Shown: positions 17,968 through 28,239 of the stretch, in pieces
Position numbering within the stretch: position 1 is the first letter of the stretch
Layout: the number at the start of each line of letters is the position of its first letter
NCBI RefSeq assembly: GCF_000279535.1
Contig: NZ_ALCH01000003.1
Location: forward strand, 62,001 to 126,000
Origin: Streptococcus infantis SPAR10
Lineage (GTDB): Bacteria > Bacillota > Bacilli > Lactobacillales > Streptococcaceae
DNA: 64,000 nucleotides
Direction: 5' to 3'
Notes under the pieces: generated by a model
Seen by the model: the letters and a program-made list of their open reading frames with translations, nothing else
Databases searched by the model: none
Told to the model about the DNA's origin: nothing
Translations under genes and position numbers: made by a program

Positions 17968-19422
17968 ATGGAATGGACTACTGAACGTCGTTACAGACGT
18001 TACGAAGATTGGACACAAGAAGAAAGAAAAGAAATCCAAGAAAAGATGGCACAATCCCCATGGCACGTCAGCTATCACATTGAGCCCAAACAGGGTCTTT
18101 TAAACGATCCAAATGGTTTTTCATATTTCGATGGTAAGTGGGTCGTCTTTTACCAAAATTTCCCCTTCGGAGCAGCTCATGGGTTAAAGTCTTGGGTACA
18201 ACTTGAAAGTGACGATTTGGTGCACTTTAAAGAAACTGGTGTTAAGGTTCTACCTGATACTCCTTTAGATAGCCACGGTGCTTACTCAGGATCTGCTATG
18301 CAGTTTGGAGATCAATTATTCTTATTTTATACAGGTAATGTTCGTGATGAAAATTGGGTTCGCCACCCTTATCAGATTGGTGCCTTGATGGATAAGGATG
18401 GAAAGATTGATAAGATTGACAAAATCTTGATTGACCAACCTGCTGATGCCACTGACCACTTCCGCGATCCTCAAATTTTTAACTTTAAAGGTCAATACTA
18501 TACTATCGTTGGTGGACAGGACTTGGAGAAAAAAGGTTTTGTTCGTCTCTATAAAGCTATCGATAATGATTATACAAACTGGCAAGAAGTTGGTGATTTG
18601 GACTTCAACAATGACCGCACTGCCTATATGATGGAGTGCCCAAACCTAGTCTTTATCAAGGAACAACCTGTCCTTCTTTACTGCCCACAAGGTTTGGATA
18701 AAAAGGTTCTTGACTATGACAATATCTATCCAAATATGTATAAAATCGGCGCTTCCTTTGACCCAGAAAATGCTCGTATGGTAGATGTGTCTGAACTTCA
18801 CAATCTTGATTATGGATTTGAAGCCTATGCCACTCAGGCCTTCAATGCTCCTGATGGACGTGCCTTAGCAGTAAGTTGGCTTGGTTTACCAGATGTTTCT
18901 TATCCATCTGATCGCTTTGATCACCAAGGAACTTTCTCATTGGTCAAAGAATTAACTATTAAAGATGGAAAACTCTATCAGTATCCTGTAGCAGCCATCA
19001 AGGACCTCCGTGCTTCAAAAGAGGAATTTTCAAATCGTTCTGAAACTAAGAACACCTACGAACTTGAACTAAACTTAGAGGCTAATAGCCAAAGTGAAAT
19101 CATCCTTCTTGCTGATAAAGACGGCAAGGGGCTCTCTATCAATTTCGATCTTGTCAATGGCCAAGTAACCGTTGACCGCAGTCAAGCAGGTGAGCAATAT
19201 GCTCAAGAATTTGGAACTACTCGCTCATGTCCAATTGATAACCAAGCCGCTACTGTAAATATCTTCATCGATAATTCAGTCTTTGAAATTTTCATTAATA
19301 AAGGAGAAAAAGTATTTTCTGGTCGTGTCTTCCCACATGAGAACCAAAATGGAATCGTGATTAAATCTGGAAACCCAACTGGAACTTACTACGAATTAGA
19401 ATATGGTCGCAAAACTAACTGA
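17968..19422 (+). CDS. scrB: Sucrose-6-phosphate hydrolase
   Basis: GH32 invertase of 484 residues splitting sucrose-6-phosphate into glucose-6-phosphate and fructose. The nucleophile is Asp47 in LNDPNG; FRDPQIF holds the transition-state Asp and MECPNL the acid/base Glu. A C-terminal beta-sandwich follows. GGAGGGAAT precedes the ATG. Its 3' end overlaps scrR by 20 bases. Confidence 0.95.
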   Translation: MEWTTERRYRRYEDWTQEERKEIQEKMAQSPWHVSYHIEPKQGLLNDPNGFSYFDGKWVVFYQNFPFGAAHGLKSWVQLESDDLVHFKETGVKVLPDTPLDSHGAYSGSAMQFGDQLFLFYTGNVRDENWVRHPYQIGALMDKDGKIDKIDKILIDQPADATDHFRDPQIFNFKGQYYTIVGGQDLEKKGFVRLYKAIDNDYTNWQEVGDLDFNNDRTAYMMECPNLVFIKEQPVLLYCPQGLDKKVLDYDNIYPNMYKIGASFDPENARMVDVSELHNLDYGFEAYATQAFNAPDGRALAVSWLGLPDVSYPSDRFDHQGTFSLVKELTIKDGKLYQYPVAAIKDLRASKEEFSNRSETKNTYELELNLEANSQSEIILLADKDGKGLSINFDLVNGQVTVDRSQAGEQYAQEFGTTRSCPIDNQAATVNIFIDNSVFEIFINKGEKVFSGRVFPHENQNGIVIKSGNPTGTYYELEYGRKTN

Positions 19423-20368
19423 TGTCGCAAAATTGGCTGGCGTCAGCCCTACTACTGTTTCACGTGTCATCAACAAAAAGGGGTATCTTTCAGAAAAAAC
19501 CATTCAAAAAGTCAATGAAGCCATGCGTGAGCTGGGCTATAAACCCAACAACCTAGCTCGCAGTCTTCAAGGAAAATCAGCCAAGTTAATCGGTTTGATT
19601 TTCCCTAAAATCAGCCATGTTTTCTATGCTGAATTGATTGACAAATTGGAACACGAACTCTTCAAAAAAGGTTACAAGACCATCATCTGTAATAGTGAAC
19701 ACGATTCGGAAAAAGAACGCGAATACATCGAAATGTTAGAAGCCAACCAGGTGGACGGCATCATTTCAGGAAGTCATAACTTAGGTATCGAAGACTACAA
19801 TCGTGTGACTGCTCCTATCATCTCCTTTGACCGTAACCTATCACCAGATATTCCTGTTGTTTCTTCTGACAACTATGCTGGTGGTGTCCTAGCCGCTCAG
19901 ACATTGGCTAAAACTGGTGCCAAATCTATTATCATGATTACAGGAAATGACAATTCCAATTCACCAACTGGACTTCGTCATGCTGGTTTTGCTTCAATCT
20001 TGCCAAAGGCTCCTATTATCAATGTTTCCAGTGACTTTTCACCCCTTCGTAAAGAAATGGAAATTAAAAATATCCTGACCAAACAAAAACCAGATGCGAT
20101 TTTCGCCTCTGATGATTTGACTGCTATTTTGGTTATTAAAATTGCTCAGGAGCTTGGTCTCTCTGTTCCTGAACAACTCAAGGTGATTGGCTATGACGGG
20201 ACTTATTTCATTGAGAATTTCTACCCTCACCTCACTACCATTAAACAACCCTTGGAAGAGATTGCTCGCCTAACAGTTGATTTGCTCTTACAAAAGATTA
20301 AAGGCAAAGAGGTTGCTACTACTGGTTATTTCTTGCCGGTTAGTCTCTTGCCAGGTAAAAGTATTTAA
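19403..20368 (+). CDS. scrR: LacI-family sucrose operon repressor
   Basis: Transcription regulator of 321 residues with an N-terminal helix-turn-helix (LTDVAKLAGVSPTTVSRVIN, about residues 5-24) and a periplasmic-binding-protein-like effector domain. It begins inside the end of scrB with no clear Shine-Dalgarno, so translation is probably coupled. Expected to bind the paired CGTTT motifs between scrA and scrB, with a sucrose-derived inducer. Confidence 0.92.
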   Translation: MVAKLTDVAKLAGVSPTTVSRVINKKGYLSEKTIQKVNEAMRELGYKPNNLARSLQGKSAKLIGLIFPKISHVFYAELIDKLEHELFKKGYKTIICNSEHDSEKEREYIEMLEANQVDGIISGSHNLGIEDYNRVTAPIISFDRNLSPDIPVVSSDNYAGGVLAAQTLAKTGAKSIIMITGNDNSNSPTGLRHAGFASILPKAPIINVSSDFSPLRKEMEIKNILTKQKPDAIFASDDLTAILVIKIAQELGLSVPEQLKVIGYDGTYFIENFYPHLTTIKQPLEEIARLTVDLLLQKIKGKEVATTGYFLPVSLLPGKSI

Positions 20369-20370
20369 AC

Positions 20371-20403
20371 AAAAAACTCAGACTGAATCAGTCTGAGTTT
20401 TTC
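20371..20403. terminator. Terminator between scrR and mvaA
   Basis: AAACTCAGACT-GAATC-AGTCTGAGTTT stem with T runs in both directions, between convergent stops. Confidence 0.9.
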
Positions 20404-21678
20404 TTATAATCTTAATTTTTTCAAAAGAGTTTGTGCTTTTTCTAAATTAAAGGTTTTTTCAGCAATCAAGCTTTCTACCAACTTAGGCACTTCTGCCTCT
20501 GTGGCTCCTGCAAGGAGGGCTAGTGACTTCGCTTGAAGTTTCATGTGTCCATGCTGAATTCCTGTGCTGACAAGAGCTTTAAGAGCTGCAAAGTTTTGTG
20601 CAAGACCAATTGACACGATAATTTGAGCCAATTCCTTAGCTGATGGATGACCTAGCAACTCATGGCTGAAAACTACACGAGGATTAAGACCAATTGATCC
20701 ACCCTTGGTAGCAACTGGCATCGGCATAGTAAGCTCTCCTATTAGCTCTTCTGTTTCCAAATCCATCGTCCAACAACTGAGACCTCGATAAGCACCATCA
20801 TGACTGGCATAGGCATGAGCTCCTGCTTCGATAGCACGCCAATCATTTCCTGTCGCAATCAAGAGAGCATCGATTCCATTAAATATTCCCTTATTGTGAG
20901 TAGCCGCTCGATAAGGATCTGCTTGAGCAAACTGGCTGGCTAAAACCATTTTTTCAGCTAGTTCATGCGCTTCATCTTTTTGACGACTCAAATAACGAAA
21001 GGCAATCCGACAAGTTGCAGTTACTAGAGAATCTGTTGCGTAGTTGGATAGAATTCCCATTAAACTTTGCCCTTGACTTAGAGCCTCTAAGCTAGGTTTT
21101 AAAGCTTCAAGCATGGTATTGAGCATATTAGCTCCCATGGCTTCCTGAGTATCCACATGGAGATAAACCACTAAAAAGTCAACCTCACCAGAAATTTTCT
21201 CAACTGTTAGCTCTCTAACTCCACCACCACGTTTGACAATAGATGGATAGGCTTGGTTTGCTTGTTCGAGTAGCTCTGCTTTCTGACTCAAAATAGCCTG
21301 ACATGCTTTATCCCTATCTGGAACCTGATAAAGAGCTACTTGACCAATCATTTGACGTTGATGAACCTGAGCAGTAAAACCACCCGCACGTTTGATAATC
21401 TTACTAGCAAAACTAGCTGCAGCAACGACAGATGGCTCTTCGGTCACATAAGGAACTGTGTATTCTTGACCGTTTACCAGTACTTCTGGCACTACTGAGT
21501 AGGGTAGTGAGAAGGTCCCCACTACATTTTCACTCAGTTGGTCCGCAACTGCTATACTAAGATTTTCATTTTGCTTAAGACTTTCTTGGGCTTCCATAGA
21601 AGTAAGCGCCTGAGACTTAACGAACTCAAGGCGCTCTTGAATTGATTTTTTAGCAAATCCATTCCAATTTTTTTTCAT
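20404..21678 (-). CDS. mvaA: Hydroxymethylglutaryl-CoA reductase (class II)
   Basis: Reduces HMG-CoA to mevalonate, the committed step to isoprenoids and hence undecaprenyl phosphate. Length 424 residues. It shows the N-terminal YTVPYVTEEPSVVAA segment with catalytic Glu, the catalytic Lys in THNKGIFNGIDA, and the class II C-terminal region with GIQHGHMK. Its ATG overlaps the stop of mvaS by one base (TAATG), so the two are coupled. Confidence 0.96.
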   Translation of the reverse strand: MKKNWNGFAKKSIQERLEFVKSQALTSMEAQESLKQNENLSIAVADQLSENVVGTFSLPYSVVPEVLVNGQEYTVPYVTEEPSVVAAASFASKIIKRAGGFTAQVHQRQMIGQVALYQVPDRDKACQAILSQKAELLEQANQAYPSIVKRGGGVRELTVEKISGEVDFLVVYLHVDTQEAMGANMLNTMLEALKPSLEALSQGQSLMGILSNYATDSLVTATCRIAFRYLSRQKDEAHELAEKMVLASQFAQADPYRAATHNKGIFNGIDALLIATGNDWRAIEAGAHAYASHDGAYRGLSCWTMDLETEELIGELTMPMPVATKGGSIGLNPRVVFSHELLGHPSAKELAQIIVSIGLAQNFAALKALVSTGIQHGHMKLQAKSLALLAGATEAEVPKLVESLIAEKTFNLEKAQTLLKKLRL

Positions 21679-22850
21679 TATTTTTCAACCTTGCTGTAGC
21701 GACGTTGGTGTTCTACAATCTCAACCAGAGCATAGTCCTGTCCTTCATAGCTTGACATGGTTGCAGAACCTGACTCATCCAAGTTTGCTTCCTCAAAGAA
21801 GATTCGTTCATAATCAGCTACGCTCAATGCTTGACGCTGGTCTAGCAATTCTAAGCGATTTTTCTGCAATTGCTTTTCAAAGCCTTCAACCAATTCCACA
21901 CTGAAGAACTCAGATACAGCACCACTTCCGTAGCTATAGAGAGCTAGCTTGTCCCCTGCTTTGAGACTATCAGAATTTTCAAGAAGAGACAAGAGACCTA
22001 AAAAGAGTGAACCTGTATAGATGTTTCCAACCTTTTGGCTGTAAATAATGGACTCATCAAAGTGTTTTTGAAGTAAATCCTTTTTCTCTTGAGGTAGAGA
22101 TTTATCAAGAATTTTTTTCAATCCCTTGAGAGCTAGCTTTGGATATGGCAAGTGGAAACAAATAGCTTTAAAATCATCCAAAGTACAATCATAACGCTTT
22201 TGGTACTCTTCCCAAGTCGTTTTCAAGCTATCCAAATACTGCTGTGTTGAGTAGACTCCATTTACAAATGGTGTCGTTGAATAATTTGGACGCCAAAAGT
22301 CCATGATATCACGAGTCTGCGCAACGTTATCGTTGTTGAAGACCATAACACGTGGATTTTGACTAATCAACATGGCAACACATCCTGCTCCTTGGGTTGG
22401 TTCCCCAGGAGTTTCGACACCATATTTTGCAATATCACTAGCTAGTACCAAAACTTTTGATTTAGGAGAATTTTCTACGTGTAACTTAGCATAGTGAAGG
22501 GCCGCAGTTGCACCATAGCAAGCTTCTTTGATTTCAAAACTACGAGCAAAAGGTTGAATTCCAAGCAAACCGTGTACAAAAACCGCAGCCGCCTTACTTT
22601 GATCGACTCCAGATTCTGTCGCTACGATAACCATATCAATCTCTTGCTTCTCTTCTTCAGTCAGGATAGAATTTCCTGCACTGGCAGCCAAGGTAACAAT
22701 ATCCTCCGTTAAAGGAGCAATACTCAATTCTTTTAAAAGGAGTCCTTTACTCAATTTTTCAGGATCAGTCCCTCGAGCCTCTGCTAAATCTTGTAATTTC
22801 AAAACGTATTGACTGGTCGCAAAACCAATCTTATCAATACCGATTGTCAT
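21678..22850 (-). CDS. mvaS: Hydroxymethylglutaryl-CoA synthase
   Basis: Condenses acetyl-CoA and acetoacetyl-CoA. 390 residues from ATG 22850, chosen because AGAGG lies five bases upstream and MTIGIDKIGF is the family N-terminus; seven upstream codons are open. The catalytic Cys111 is in EIKEACYGATAAL, and the His-containing segment is near residue 233 (CFHLPYPKLA). First gene of mvaS-mvaA. Confidence 0.96.
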   Translation of the reverse strand: MTIGIDKIGFATSQYVLKLQDLAEARGTDPEKLSKGLLLKELSIAPLTEDIVTLAASAGNSILTEEEKQEIDMVIVATESGVDQSKAAAVFVHGLLGIQPFARSFEIKEACYGATAALHYAKLHVENSPKSKVLVLASDIAKYGVETPGEPTQGAGCVAMLISQNPRVMVFNNDNVAQTRDIMDFWRPNYSTTPFVNGVYSTQQYLDSLKTTWEEYQKRYDCTLDDFKAICFHLPYPKLALKGLKKILDKSLPQEKKDLLQKHFDESIIYSQKVGNIYTGSLFLGLLSLLENSDSLKAGDKLALYSYGSGAVSEFFSVELVEGFEKQLQKNRLELLDQRQALSVADYERIFFEEANLDESGSATMSSYEGQDYALVEIVEHQRRYSKVEK

Positions 22851-22924
22851 ATTTACCTCTATTTTTATCATTCATTGTAAAAATTCGTTCACCTCTATTT
22901 TATCATAATTGAGGTCAAATGAGC

Positions 22925-22954
22925 GAAAAAAGACTTGATTCCCCAAATCAAGTT
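22925..22954 (-). terminator. Terminator of the Thr/Ser exporter pair
   Basis: Perfect ACTTGATT-TGGGG-AATCAAGT stem followed by CTTTTTT on the minus strand. It lies between the exporter genes and mvaS. Confidence 0.9.
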
Positions 22955-23012
22955 CATTTCTATCGTCGTACTCATGTTCTTTCAGCCACTCTACCCACGA
23001 AAAAATCGAGAC

Positions 23013-23462
23013 TTAGCTAGCTCGATTCTTTTTGAGATAGTAATACAACTTCAGGACAACTGTCCCACTTGCCATTCCTATTGAAATAACAAGGGCCAAC
23101 ATCATCACCAACATTGCACTGGCAATGGCGTTTCTATAGTCGCCTGTCACAAAAAATGAAGTCGTTCGATAAGAGAGATACCCTGGTACCAGCGGAGCTA
23201 AAATCGCTAAAGCAAACACAACGGCTGGTGTTTTGTAGAGAATACTCATAATCTGGCTGATACAAGAACCAATTACAGCGGCAATAAAGGTCGCCAAAAT
23301 AACATTAGTTGGCTCCTTGAGTATTAGATAGAGCAGCCAGATTGACATTCCCAAAACTCCACCAGGAATGAGCATAGAACGTTGGACGTTTAAAACGATT
23401 AAAAAAGTGATAATAGCTAGCAGACTAGCTAGAGCCTGCAATAAAAATGTTGTTAGAGTCAT
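23013..23462 (-). CDS. Threonine/serine exporter subunit, ThrE C-terminal type (DUF3815)
   Basis: Small membrane protein of 149 residues with four to five hydrophobic segments, matching the C-terminal half of the ThrE family. It starts two bases beyond the stop of the preceding gene, which encodes the N-terminal half. The two probably form one split exporter. Substrate is inferred from family only. Confidence 0.82.
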   Translation of the reverse strand: MTLTTFLLQALASLLAIITFLIVLNVQRSMLIPGGVLGMSIWLLYLILKEPTNVILATFIAAVIGSCISQIMSILYKTPAVVFALAILAPLVPGYLSYRTTSFFVTGDYRNAIASAMLVMMLALVISIGMASGTVVLKLYYYLKKNRAS

Positions 23463-23463
23463 A

Positions 23464-24222
23464 TTAGTTCATGAGTACGAGGGCGACAGAGGTGCCTGCC
23501 CCTAAAGCAAGGGTAACCAGCAAGGATTCAAACATCTTGCTCATACCAGAGTTAATGTGATTGGTCATAATATCTCTAACAGCATTGGTCAGAGCAATTC
23601 CCGGTACAAATGGCATGACCGCACCTGCAATGACCAAATCGGCTGTCGAAGGAAAGCCAGAATAGCGAGCCCAAAATTGTGCAATCAAACCAAAAACAAG
23701 AGCACCTGCAAAAGCTGTCATAAAGGGAATACGAATAAATTTTTCTACGTAAAGAGAAAAGGTGAAAGCAAATATGGTTGCTACTCCTGCACCAATGGCA
23801 TCGTAGACATTCCCCCCGAACATGATAGAGAAGAAGGGAGCACTAAGGGTCGCTGCAGCAGTTAGCTGAACATTGGTGTAGGGAGATGCCTTGGCATTCA
23901 ATTCCTTTAATTGGATAAAGGCTGTCTCCAAATCAAGCTGTCCCGATACAAGTTGCCGTGAAATCTGGTTGACATCACACACCTTCTCAATATTATAGGC
24001 AGAGGAGGTTACTCGTTTCATTCGAGAGATATTTGTATTTTCAATGGAGAAAAAAATAGCTGCAGGCATGGCCAAAACATTACAATCTATGATGCCTTGT
24101 GAATGAGCAATTCGAATCATGGTGTCTTCGACACGATAGATTTCAGAACCATTACGAAGCAGAATTGTACCTGCTAACATAATGACATCAATGACTGCAT
24201 TCAGTTTTTTTGATTCGTCCAT
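23464..24222 (-). CDS. Threonine/serine exporter subunit, ThrE N-terminal type (DUF1212)
   Basis: 252 residues. A soluble N-terminal domain (RVEDTMIRIAHSQG, then the AMPAAIFFSI segment) is followed by five or so membrane segments from about residue 120. This is the DUF1212 half of ThrE-type amino-acid exporters. GGAGGGG precedes the ATG. Encoded as a pair with the DUF3815 subunit. Confidence 0.82.
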   Translation of the reverse strand: MDESKKLNAVIDVIMLAGTILLRNGSEIYRVEDTMIRIAHSQGIIDCNVLAMPAAIFFSIENTNISRMKRVTSSAYNIEKVCDVNQISRQLVSGQLDLETAFIQLKELNAKASPYTNVQLTAAATLSAPFFSIMFGGNVYDAIGAGVATIFAFTFSLYVEKFIRIPFMTAFAGALVFGLIAQFWARYSGFPSTADLVIAGAVMPFVPGIALTNAVRDIMTNHINSGMSKMFESLLVTLALGAGTSVALVLMN

Positions 24223-24269
24223 GCTCCCCTCCTTTTTAAACTCCTTTTATTTTATCATAAATTTTAAGG

Positions 24270-24306
24270 AAAAAAATCTTTGCCACAAAAACTGTGACAA
24301 AGATTG
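24270..24306 (-). terminator. Terminator of stkP
   Basis: AATCTTTGTCACA / TGTGGCAAAGATT stem followed by seven T on the minus strand, directly past the stkP stop. Confidence 0.9.
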
Positions 24307-24307
24307 A

Positions 24308-26173
24308 TTAGTTCTCACCTTGATGGATATCTGAAGTTGTGGTAGTTTGATTAGTCTGTGGTTCTCTAATCTGTGGAGATGTTTCTCCACGATAAGGGTT
24401 CCCTTGTGATGGATTTGTTGTTGTAGTTGTTTTCGGTTTATAGATAGAAATCTTGATACGAGTTGTATTCAAATCTACACCTTCACCTGGTTTTGGACTC
24501 TGACTGACAACAGTTTCCTCAGCAGTTCCTTCTGGAGCTGTAGAGACCTCTACCACTTCAATATTAGCTTCTTTTACACCAACTATCTGAATCAAGTTAT
24601 TCTTAGTAAATTCAAGACTTGATCCAATATAACTTGGCATAGGAACGCTAGTTACCTTCTTGGCTACTGTCAAGGTAATCTCTGTCGCCTTACTAAGATC
24701 ATAAGTGGTTCCTTCTGGCAGACTCTGTCTCATAACAAGTCCTGCCTCTGTTTCACTTGATTCTTCTTCTACAACCTTGATGAGATTTTCAGGAACTTTT
24801 TTCCCTTTCAACTCTGCAATGACGTCCGTAGATTTGCGTCCAATATAATTTCCAATCTTAAACGATTGCTGACCTGAAGAGATAATGAGATTAACTTTAG
24901 TACCTTCTTTACGAGACGAACCGGCATCTGGATCCGTTCGAATCACTCGGCCTTCTTCTACTGTATCACTAGCTTCAGACTTTTCCTCGCCAATTTCAAA
25001 ATTAGCTTTTTTAAGTTTTTCCTTAGCTTCTGCTACAGTTTGTCCTACAACATTTGGAATTTCAACAGTTGCTGGTGTTTTGGATACTATCCAAAAGAGA
25101 GAAGCCAAAACAAGTATAAAGCTAGCTAAAAGCACCAAATACCTCGCTTTAAAACGACGTTTCTTGACTGGTTTTGCAACAGTTTCTTTACTAGTTGCCT
25201 TTTGAGTCGGCTTTTGGCTCTGAGGACTTTCTTCCTTTGGTTGCACTTTAGGAATCGCTGTTAAAGTAGACTGTGAAATTTTCGGTAAGGTTTTTGTGTC
25301 AACTTTACTTGTATCTTCAAATACCAGCTTTGGTTCATTTCGACGGTTATAAGAAAGACTGCTCAATAAGTCAACATACATCTCTGAGACAGTTTGATAA
25401 CGGTCTGTCAACTTTTTAGCTGTCGCTTTTATAACTACGTTTTCCAAGGATTGTGGCACTGACGGGTTTTCTGCAATGACAGAAGGAAGCGGTTTTTGGA
25501 AATGCTGAAGTGCAATGGTAACAGCACTATCTCCATCATAAGGAATATGGCCTGTCAACATTTCGAAGAAAATAATTCCCATTGCATAAATATCACTCTG
25601 TATGGTCGCCTTAGAACCACGCGCCTGCTCAGGTGATAGATAGTGAACAGAACCCAACATGGAGTTGGTCTGTGTCAAACTGGTTTCTGCAAAGGCCACT
25701 GCAATCCCAAAGTCAGTAACTTTTGCAGTTCCATCAGGAGTCAAGAGTATATTTTGAGGTTTTAAATCACGGTGAATAATCCCCTTTGCATGCGCCAAAC
25801 GCATAGCCAAGAGAATTTGACCCATGATACGAACAGCTTCCTCGTTTGATAGAGGGTAGTGTTCTTTGATATAACGTTTGAGGTCAAGCCCAGCTACATA
25901 TTCCATAGCTAGATATTGTTGACCGTCTTCTTCACCGATATCCGTAATTCGAACGATATGAGGATGATCTAGGTCCGCCATCGCACGTGCTTCACGCTGA
26001 AAACGTGCAACAGCGATTGGATCCGTTTGGTAGTTTGTTCTTAGAACCTTTACAGCTACCTCTTCCCCATCCAGAATCAAATCCTTGGCCAGGTAGACAT
26101 CTGCCATTCCTCCTCGACCAATTTGTTTGATAATCCGATATCGTCCGGCAAATATCTTGCCGATCTGGATCAT
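24308..26173 (-). CDS. stkP: Ser/Thr protein kinase StkP with PASTA repeats
   Basis: Membrane Hanks-type kinase of 621 residues controlling cell division and wall synthesis. Kinase domain: glycine loop GRGGMADVY (19-27), Lys42, HRDLKPQN near 134, DFG, and activation loop SPEQARG. A basic linker and one membrane segment follow (about 343-361), then an extracellular region with three PASTA repeats starting about 370, 440 and 510. Pneumococcal StkP is described with four, so one seems absent. The tail is Thr/Asn/Gln-rich. It overlaps phpP by four bases. Confidence 0.96.
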   Translation of the reverse strand: MIQIGKIFAGRYRIIKQIGRGGMADVYLAKDLILDGEEVAVKVLRTNYQTDPIAVARFQREARAMADLDHPHIVRITDIGEEDGQQYLAMEYVAGLDLKRYIKEHYPLSNEEAVRIMGQILLAMRLAHAKGIIHRDLKPQNILLTPDGTAKVTDFGIAVAFAETSLTQTNSMLGSVHYLSPEQARGSKATIQSDIYAMGIIFFEMLTGHIPYDGDSAVTIALQHFQKPLPSVIAENPSVPQSLENVVIKATAKKLTDRYQTVSEMYVDLLSSLSYNRRNEPKLVFEDTSKVDTKTLPKISQSTLTAIPKVQPKEESPQSQKPTQKATSKETVAKPVKKRRFKARYLVLLASFILVLASLFWIVSKTPATVEIPNVVGQTVAEAKEKLKKANFEIGEEKSEASDTVEEGRVIRTDPDAGSSRKEGTKVNLIISSGQQSFKIGNYIGRKSTDVIAELKGKKVPENLIKVVEEESSETEAGLVMRQSLPEGTTYDLSKATEITLTVAKKVTSVPMPSYIGSSLEFTKNNLIQIVGVKEANIEVVEVSTAPEGTAEETVVSQSPKPGEGVDLNTTRIKISIYKPKTTTTTNPSQGNPYRGETSPQIREPQTNQTTTTSDIHQGEN

Positions 26174-26907
26174 TTTGATTCCTCCTCAATCGCAATCAAG
26201 GCAACAGTAATGTTATCAAGTCCTCCGGCATTGTTTGCAAAACGTACTAAGGTTGCTGCCTTGTCTTCAAGTGAAATATCACTTGTCACGATGTCATAGA
26301 TTTCACTTCCTGAAATCATATTCGTGAGACCATCACTGTTCATAACGATATAGTCACCCGTTTCCAAGCTCACAATCCCTAAATCAGGTTGAATCTCATC
26401 TTTTTGCCCAATAGACTGGGTGATGATATTTTTTTGTGGATGCGCTTCAGCTTCTTCAGGTGTTAATTGACCTGCCTTGAGCAACTCATTGACTAATGAA
26501 TGATCACTCGTTAATTGGTGATACTCTTCTCCACGAACCAAGCCGATACGAGAATCACCAATATGAGCATAGATGGCTTGGTTATCAATGATTGCAAGGG
26601 CTTCTAGAGTTGTACCCATCCCTTTATATGCTTCATCACGCCCCAATTGATAAATCTTTTGATTTTCAATTTCTAGGTGTTCTGCAAACCATTCACGAAC
26701 TTCATTCACGGTATCGATCTGAGTATCTACCCAGGCAACACCTAAGTCCGTAACTGCCATCTCACTGGCAATATTACCTGCTCGGTGTCCTCCCATCCCG
26801 TCAGCCAAGATAATCATCGTACGACCGGCACGGTTGACAAAAAGATTGACATAGTCTTGATTATTTGTACGTTTCTGACCCACATCTGTTAATAATGAAA
26901 TCTCCAT
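26170..26907 (-). CDS. phpP: PP2C-type protein phosphatase PhpP
   Basis: Metal-dependent Ser/Thr phosphatase of 245 residues that reverses StkP phosphorylation. PP2C metal motifs are visible: the RTNNQD start, ADGMGGH, GDSRIGL, and a C-terminal GGLDNITV. Translationally coupled to stkP through a 4-base overlap, and downstream of rsmB in the priA-fmt-rsmB-phpP-stkP unit. Confidence 0.96.
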   Translation of the reverse strand: MEISLLTDVGQKRTNNQDYVNLFVNRAGRTMIILADGMGGHRAGNIASEMAVTDLGVAWVDTQIDTVNEVREWFAEHLEIENQKIYQLGRDEAYKGMGTTLEALAIIDNQAIYAHIGDSRIGLVRGEEYHQLTSDHSLVNELLKAGQLTPEEAEAHPQKNIITQSIGQKDEIQPDLGIVSLETGDYIVMNSDGLTNMISGSEIYDIVTSDISLEDKAATLVRFANNAGGLDNITVALIAIEEESK

Positions 26908-26922
26908 TGTGTCAGTTCCTTC

Positions 26923-28239
26923 CTAATTGGATATCTTACGAAATTGGCTGATAAAGAATCCATCACTTCCGTACAATTCTGGAGTAATGAGGATACAGCC
27001 ATCTTTTAGGATATCCTTGCATTCGTGTTCTAGTTTAACCTGCTCGAACTCTGGATGACTTTCTAAAAATGCTTGAACCACTTGAAAGTTCTCCTCAGAG
27101 ACAATAGTGCAGGTACTATAAGTTATTATACCACCTTTACGTAGCGTTTGACAAACACTACCTAATATTTCCAACTGAATTTCCTGTAATGACGCGAAAT
27201 CAGCAGTGTCTTTGTTGTATTTGATATCTGGTTTCCGACGCAATAGACCAATCCCTGAGCAAGGGGCATCAACAAGAATCTTATCAAATTGATCCTTACC
27301 AAAAAACTCGTGAACCTTTCGGGCATCCAATTTTTGTGTTTGAACACGGTCTGCTACGCCTAAACGCTGGGCATTCTCTTGAATCAAAGTGAGTTTGTGG
27401 TCGTAGAGATCCAGAGCTGTTACCTGACCTGTCGTGAGATAAGAGGCCATATGGGCTGTTTTCCCACCCGGAGCTGCACAGGCATCCAAAACCTGCTCCT
27501 CTCCTTGTAAATCAAGAGTTGGAGCAACCAGTTGACTAGACTCATCCTGGATAGTAATAGCCCCTTCAGCAAACAAGTCATGACCCGCAAAATGCCCCTG
27601 CTCCTTGACCAGACCAGAAGCTGATAAAGCAGAATCACTTGCATCAAGCAGAGCTTTAATTTCCTCTTTTAGGCTCAAATCTGTCACACGGATACTGGCT
27701 TTATTGCGTTGTAAAAGACTTTCAAAAATCGCTTGCGCTCGCTCTTCTCCATACTCTTCCTTGAGCTTAGAAACTAACCATACTGGCAAAGAGTAGGCGA
27801 TAGAATCACGCTTGTTCTTACGTTTGATACTGGCAGTATCTGGCAAACCTTCTCGCAAGATACGGCGAAGGACTGCATTGACCAATTTTTCGCTACCTTT
27901 TTTACGAAGTTTTGCAATTTCTACCGCTTCATTGACCACTGCATGATCAGGAAGCTTATCCAAGTATTGGAGTTGATAGACGCTCATGAGAAGCAAAACA
28001 TAGAGCCAGCTGTCTAGCTTGTCTCTATCTTCAATAAAGTGAGACAAATACCATTCTAAAGTCAGTTTACGAGCTACGGTTCCATAAACAAGCTCAGTCA
28101 CCAAACCTTTGTCAGTTGCTGACAGCTGACTTCCCTTGAGGTGTTTATTTAAGGCGATATTGGAGTAGGCTTGATTGACAAAGACATCCTCTAGCACCTT
28201 TAAGGCTAAATTTCTAGCCGTTTCTACTTTAGTCACCAA
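26923..28239 (-). CDS. rsmB: 16S rRNA (cytosine-967-C5)-methyltransferase
   Basis: RsmB/Sun protein of 438 residues. An N-terminal NusB-like domain (about 1-140) precedes a SAM-dependent methyltransferase with [14 protein letters not shown], the motif-[15 protein letters not shown] (one catalytic Cys), and YSTCTI (second Cys). The start is TTG 28239 or GTG 28236; both fit the AGGAG site inside fmt. It overlaps the end of fmt by 11 bases. Confidence 0.94.
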   Translation of the reverse strand: MVTKVETARNLALKVLEDVFVNQAYSNIALNKHLKGSQLSATDKGLVTELVYGTVARKLTLEWYLSHFIEDRDKLDSWLYVLLLMSVYQLQYLDKLPDHAVVNEAVEIAKLRKKGSEKLVNAVLRRILREGLPDTASIKRKNKRDSIAYSLPVWLVSKLKEEYGEERAQAIFESLLQRNKASIRVTDLSLKEEIKALLDASDSALSASGLVKEQGHFAGHDLFAEGAITIQDESSQLVAPTLDLQGEEQVLDACAAPGGKTAHMASYLTTGQVTALDLYDHKLTLIQENAQRLGVADRVQTQKLDARKVHEFFGKDQFDKILVDAPCSGIGLLRRKPDIKYNKDTADFASLQEIQLEILGSVCQTLRKGGIITYSTCTIVSEENFQVVQAFLESHPEFEQVKLEHECKDILKDGCILITPELYGSDGFFISQFRKISN

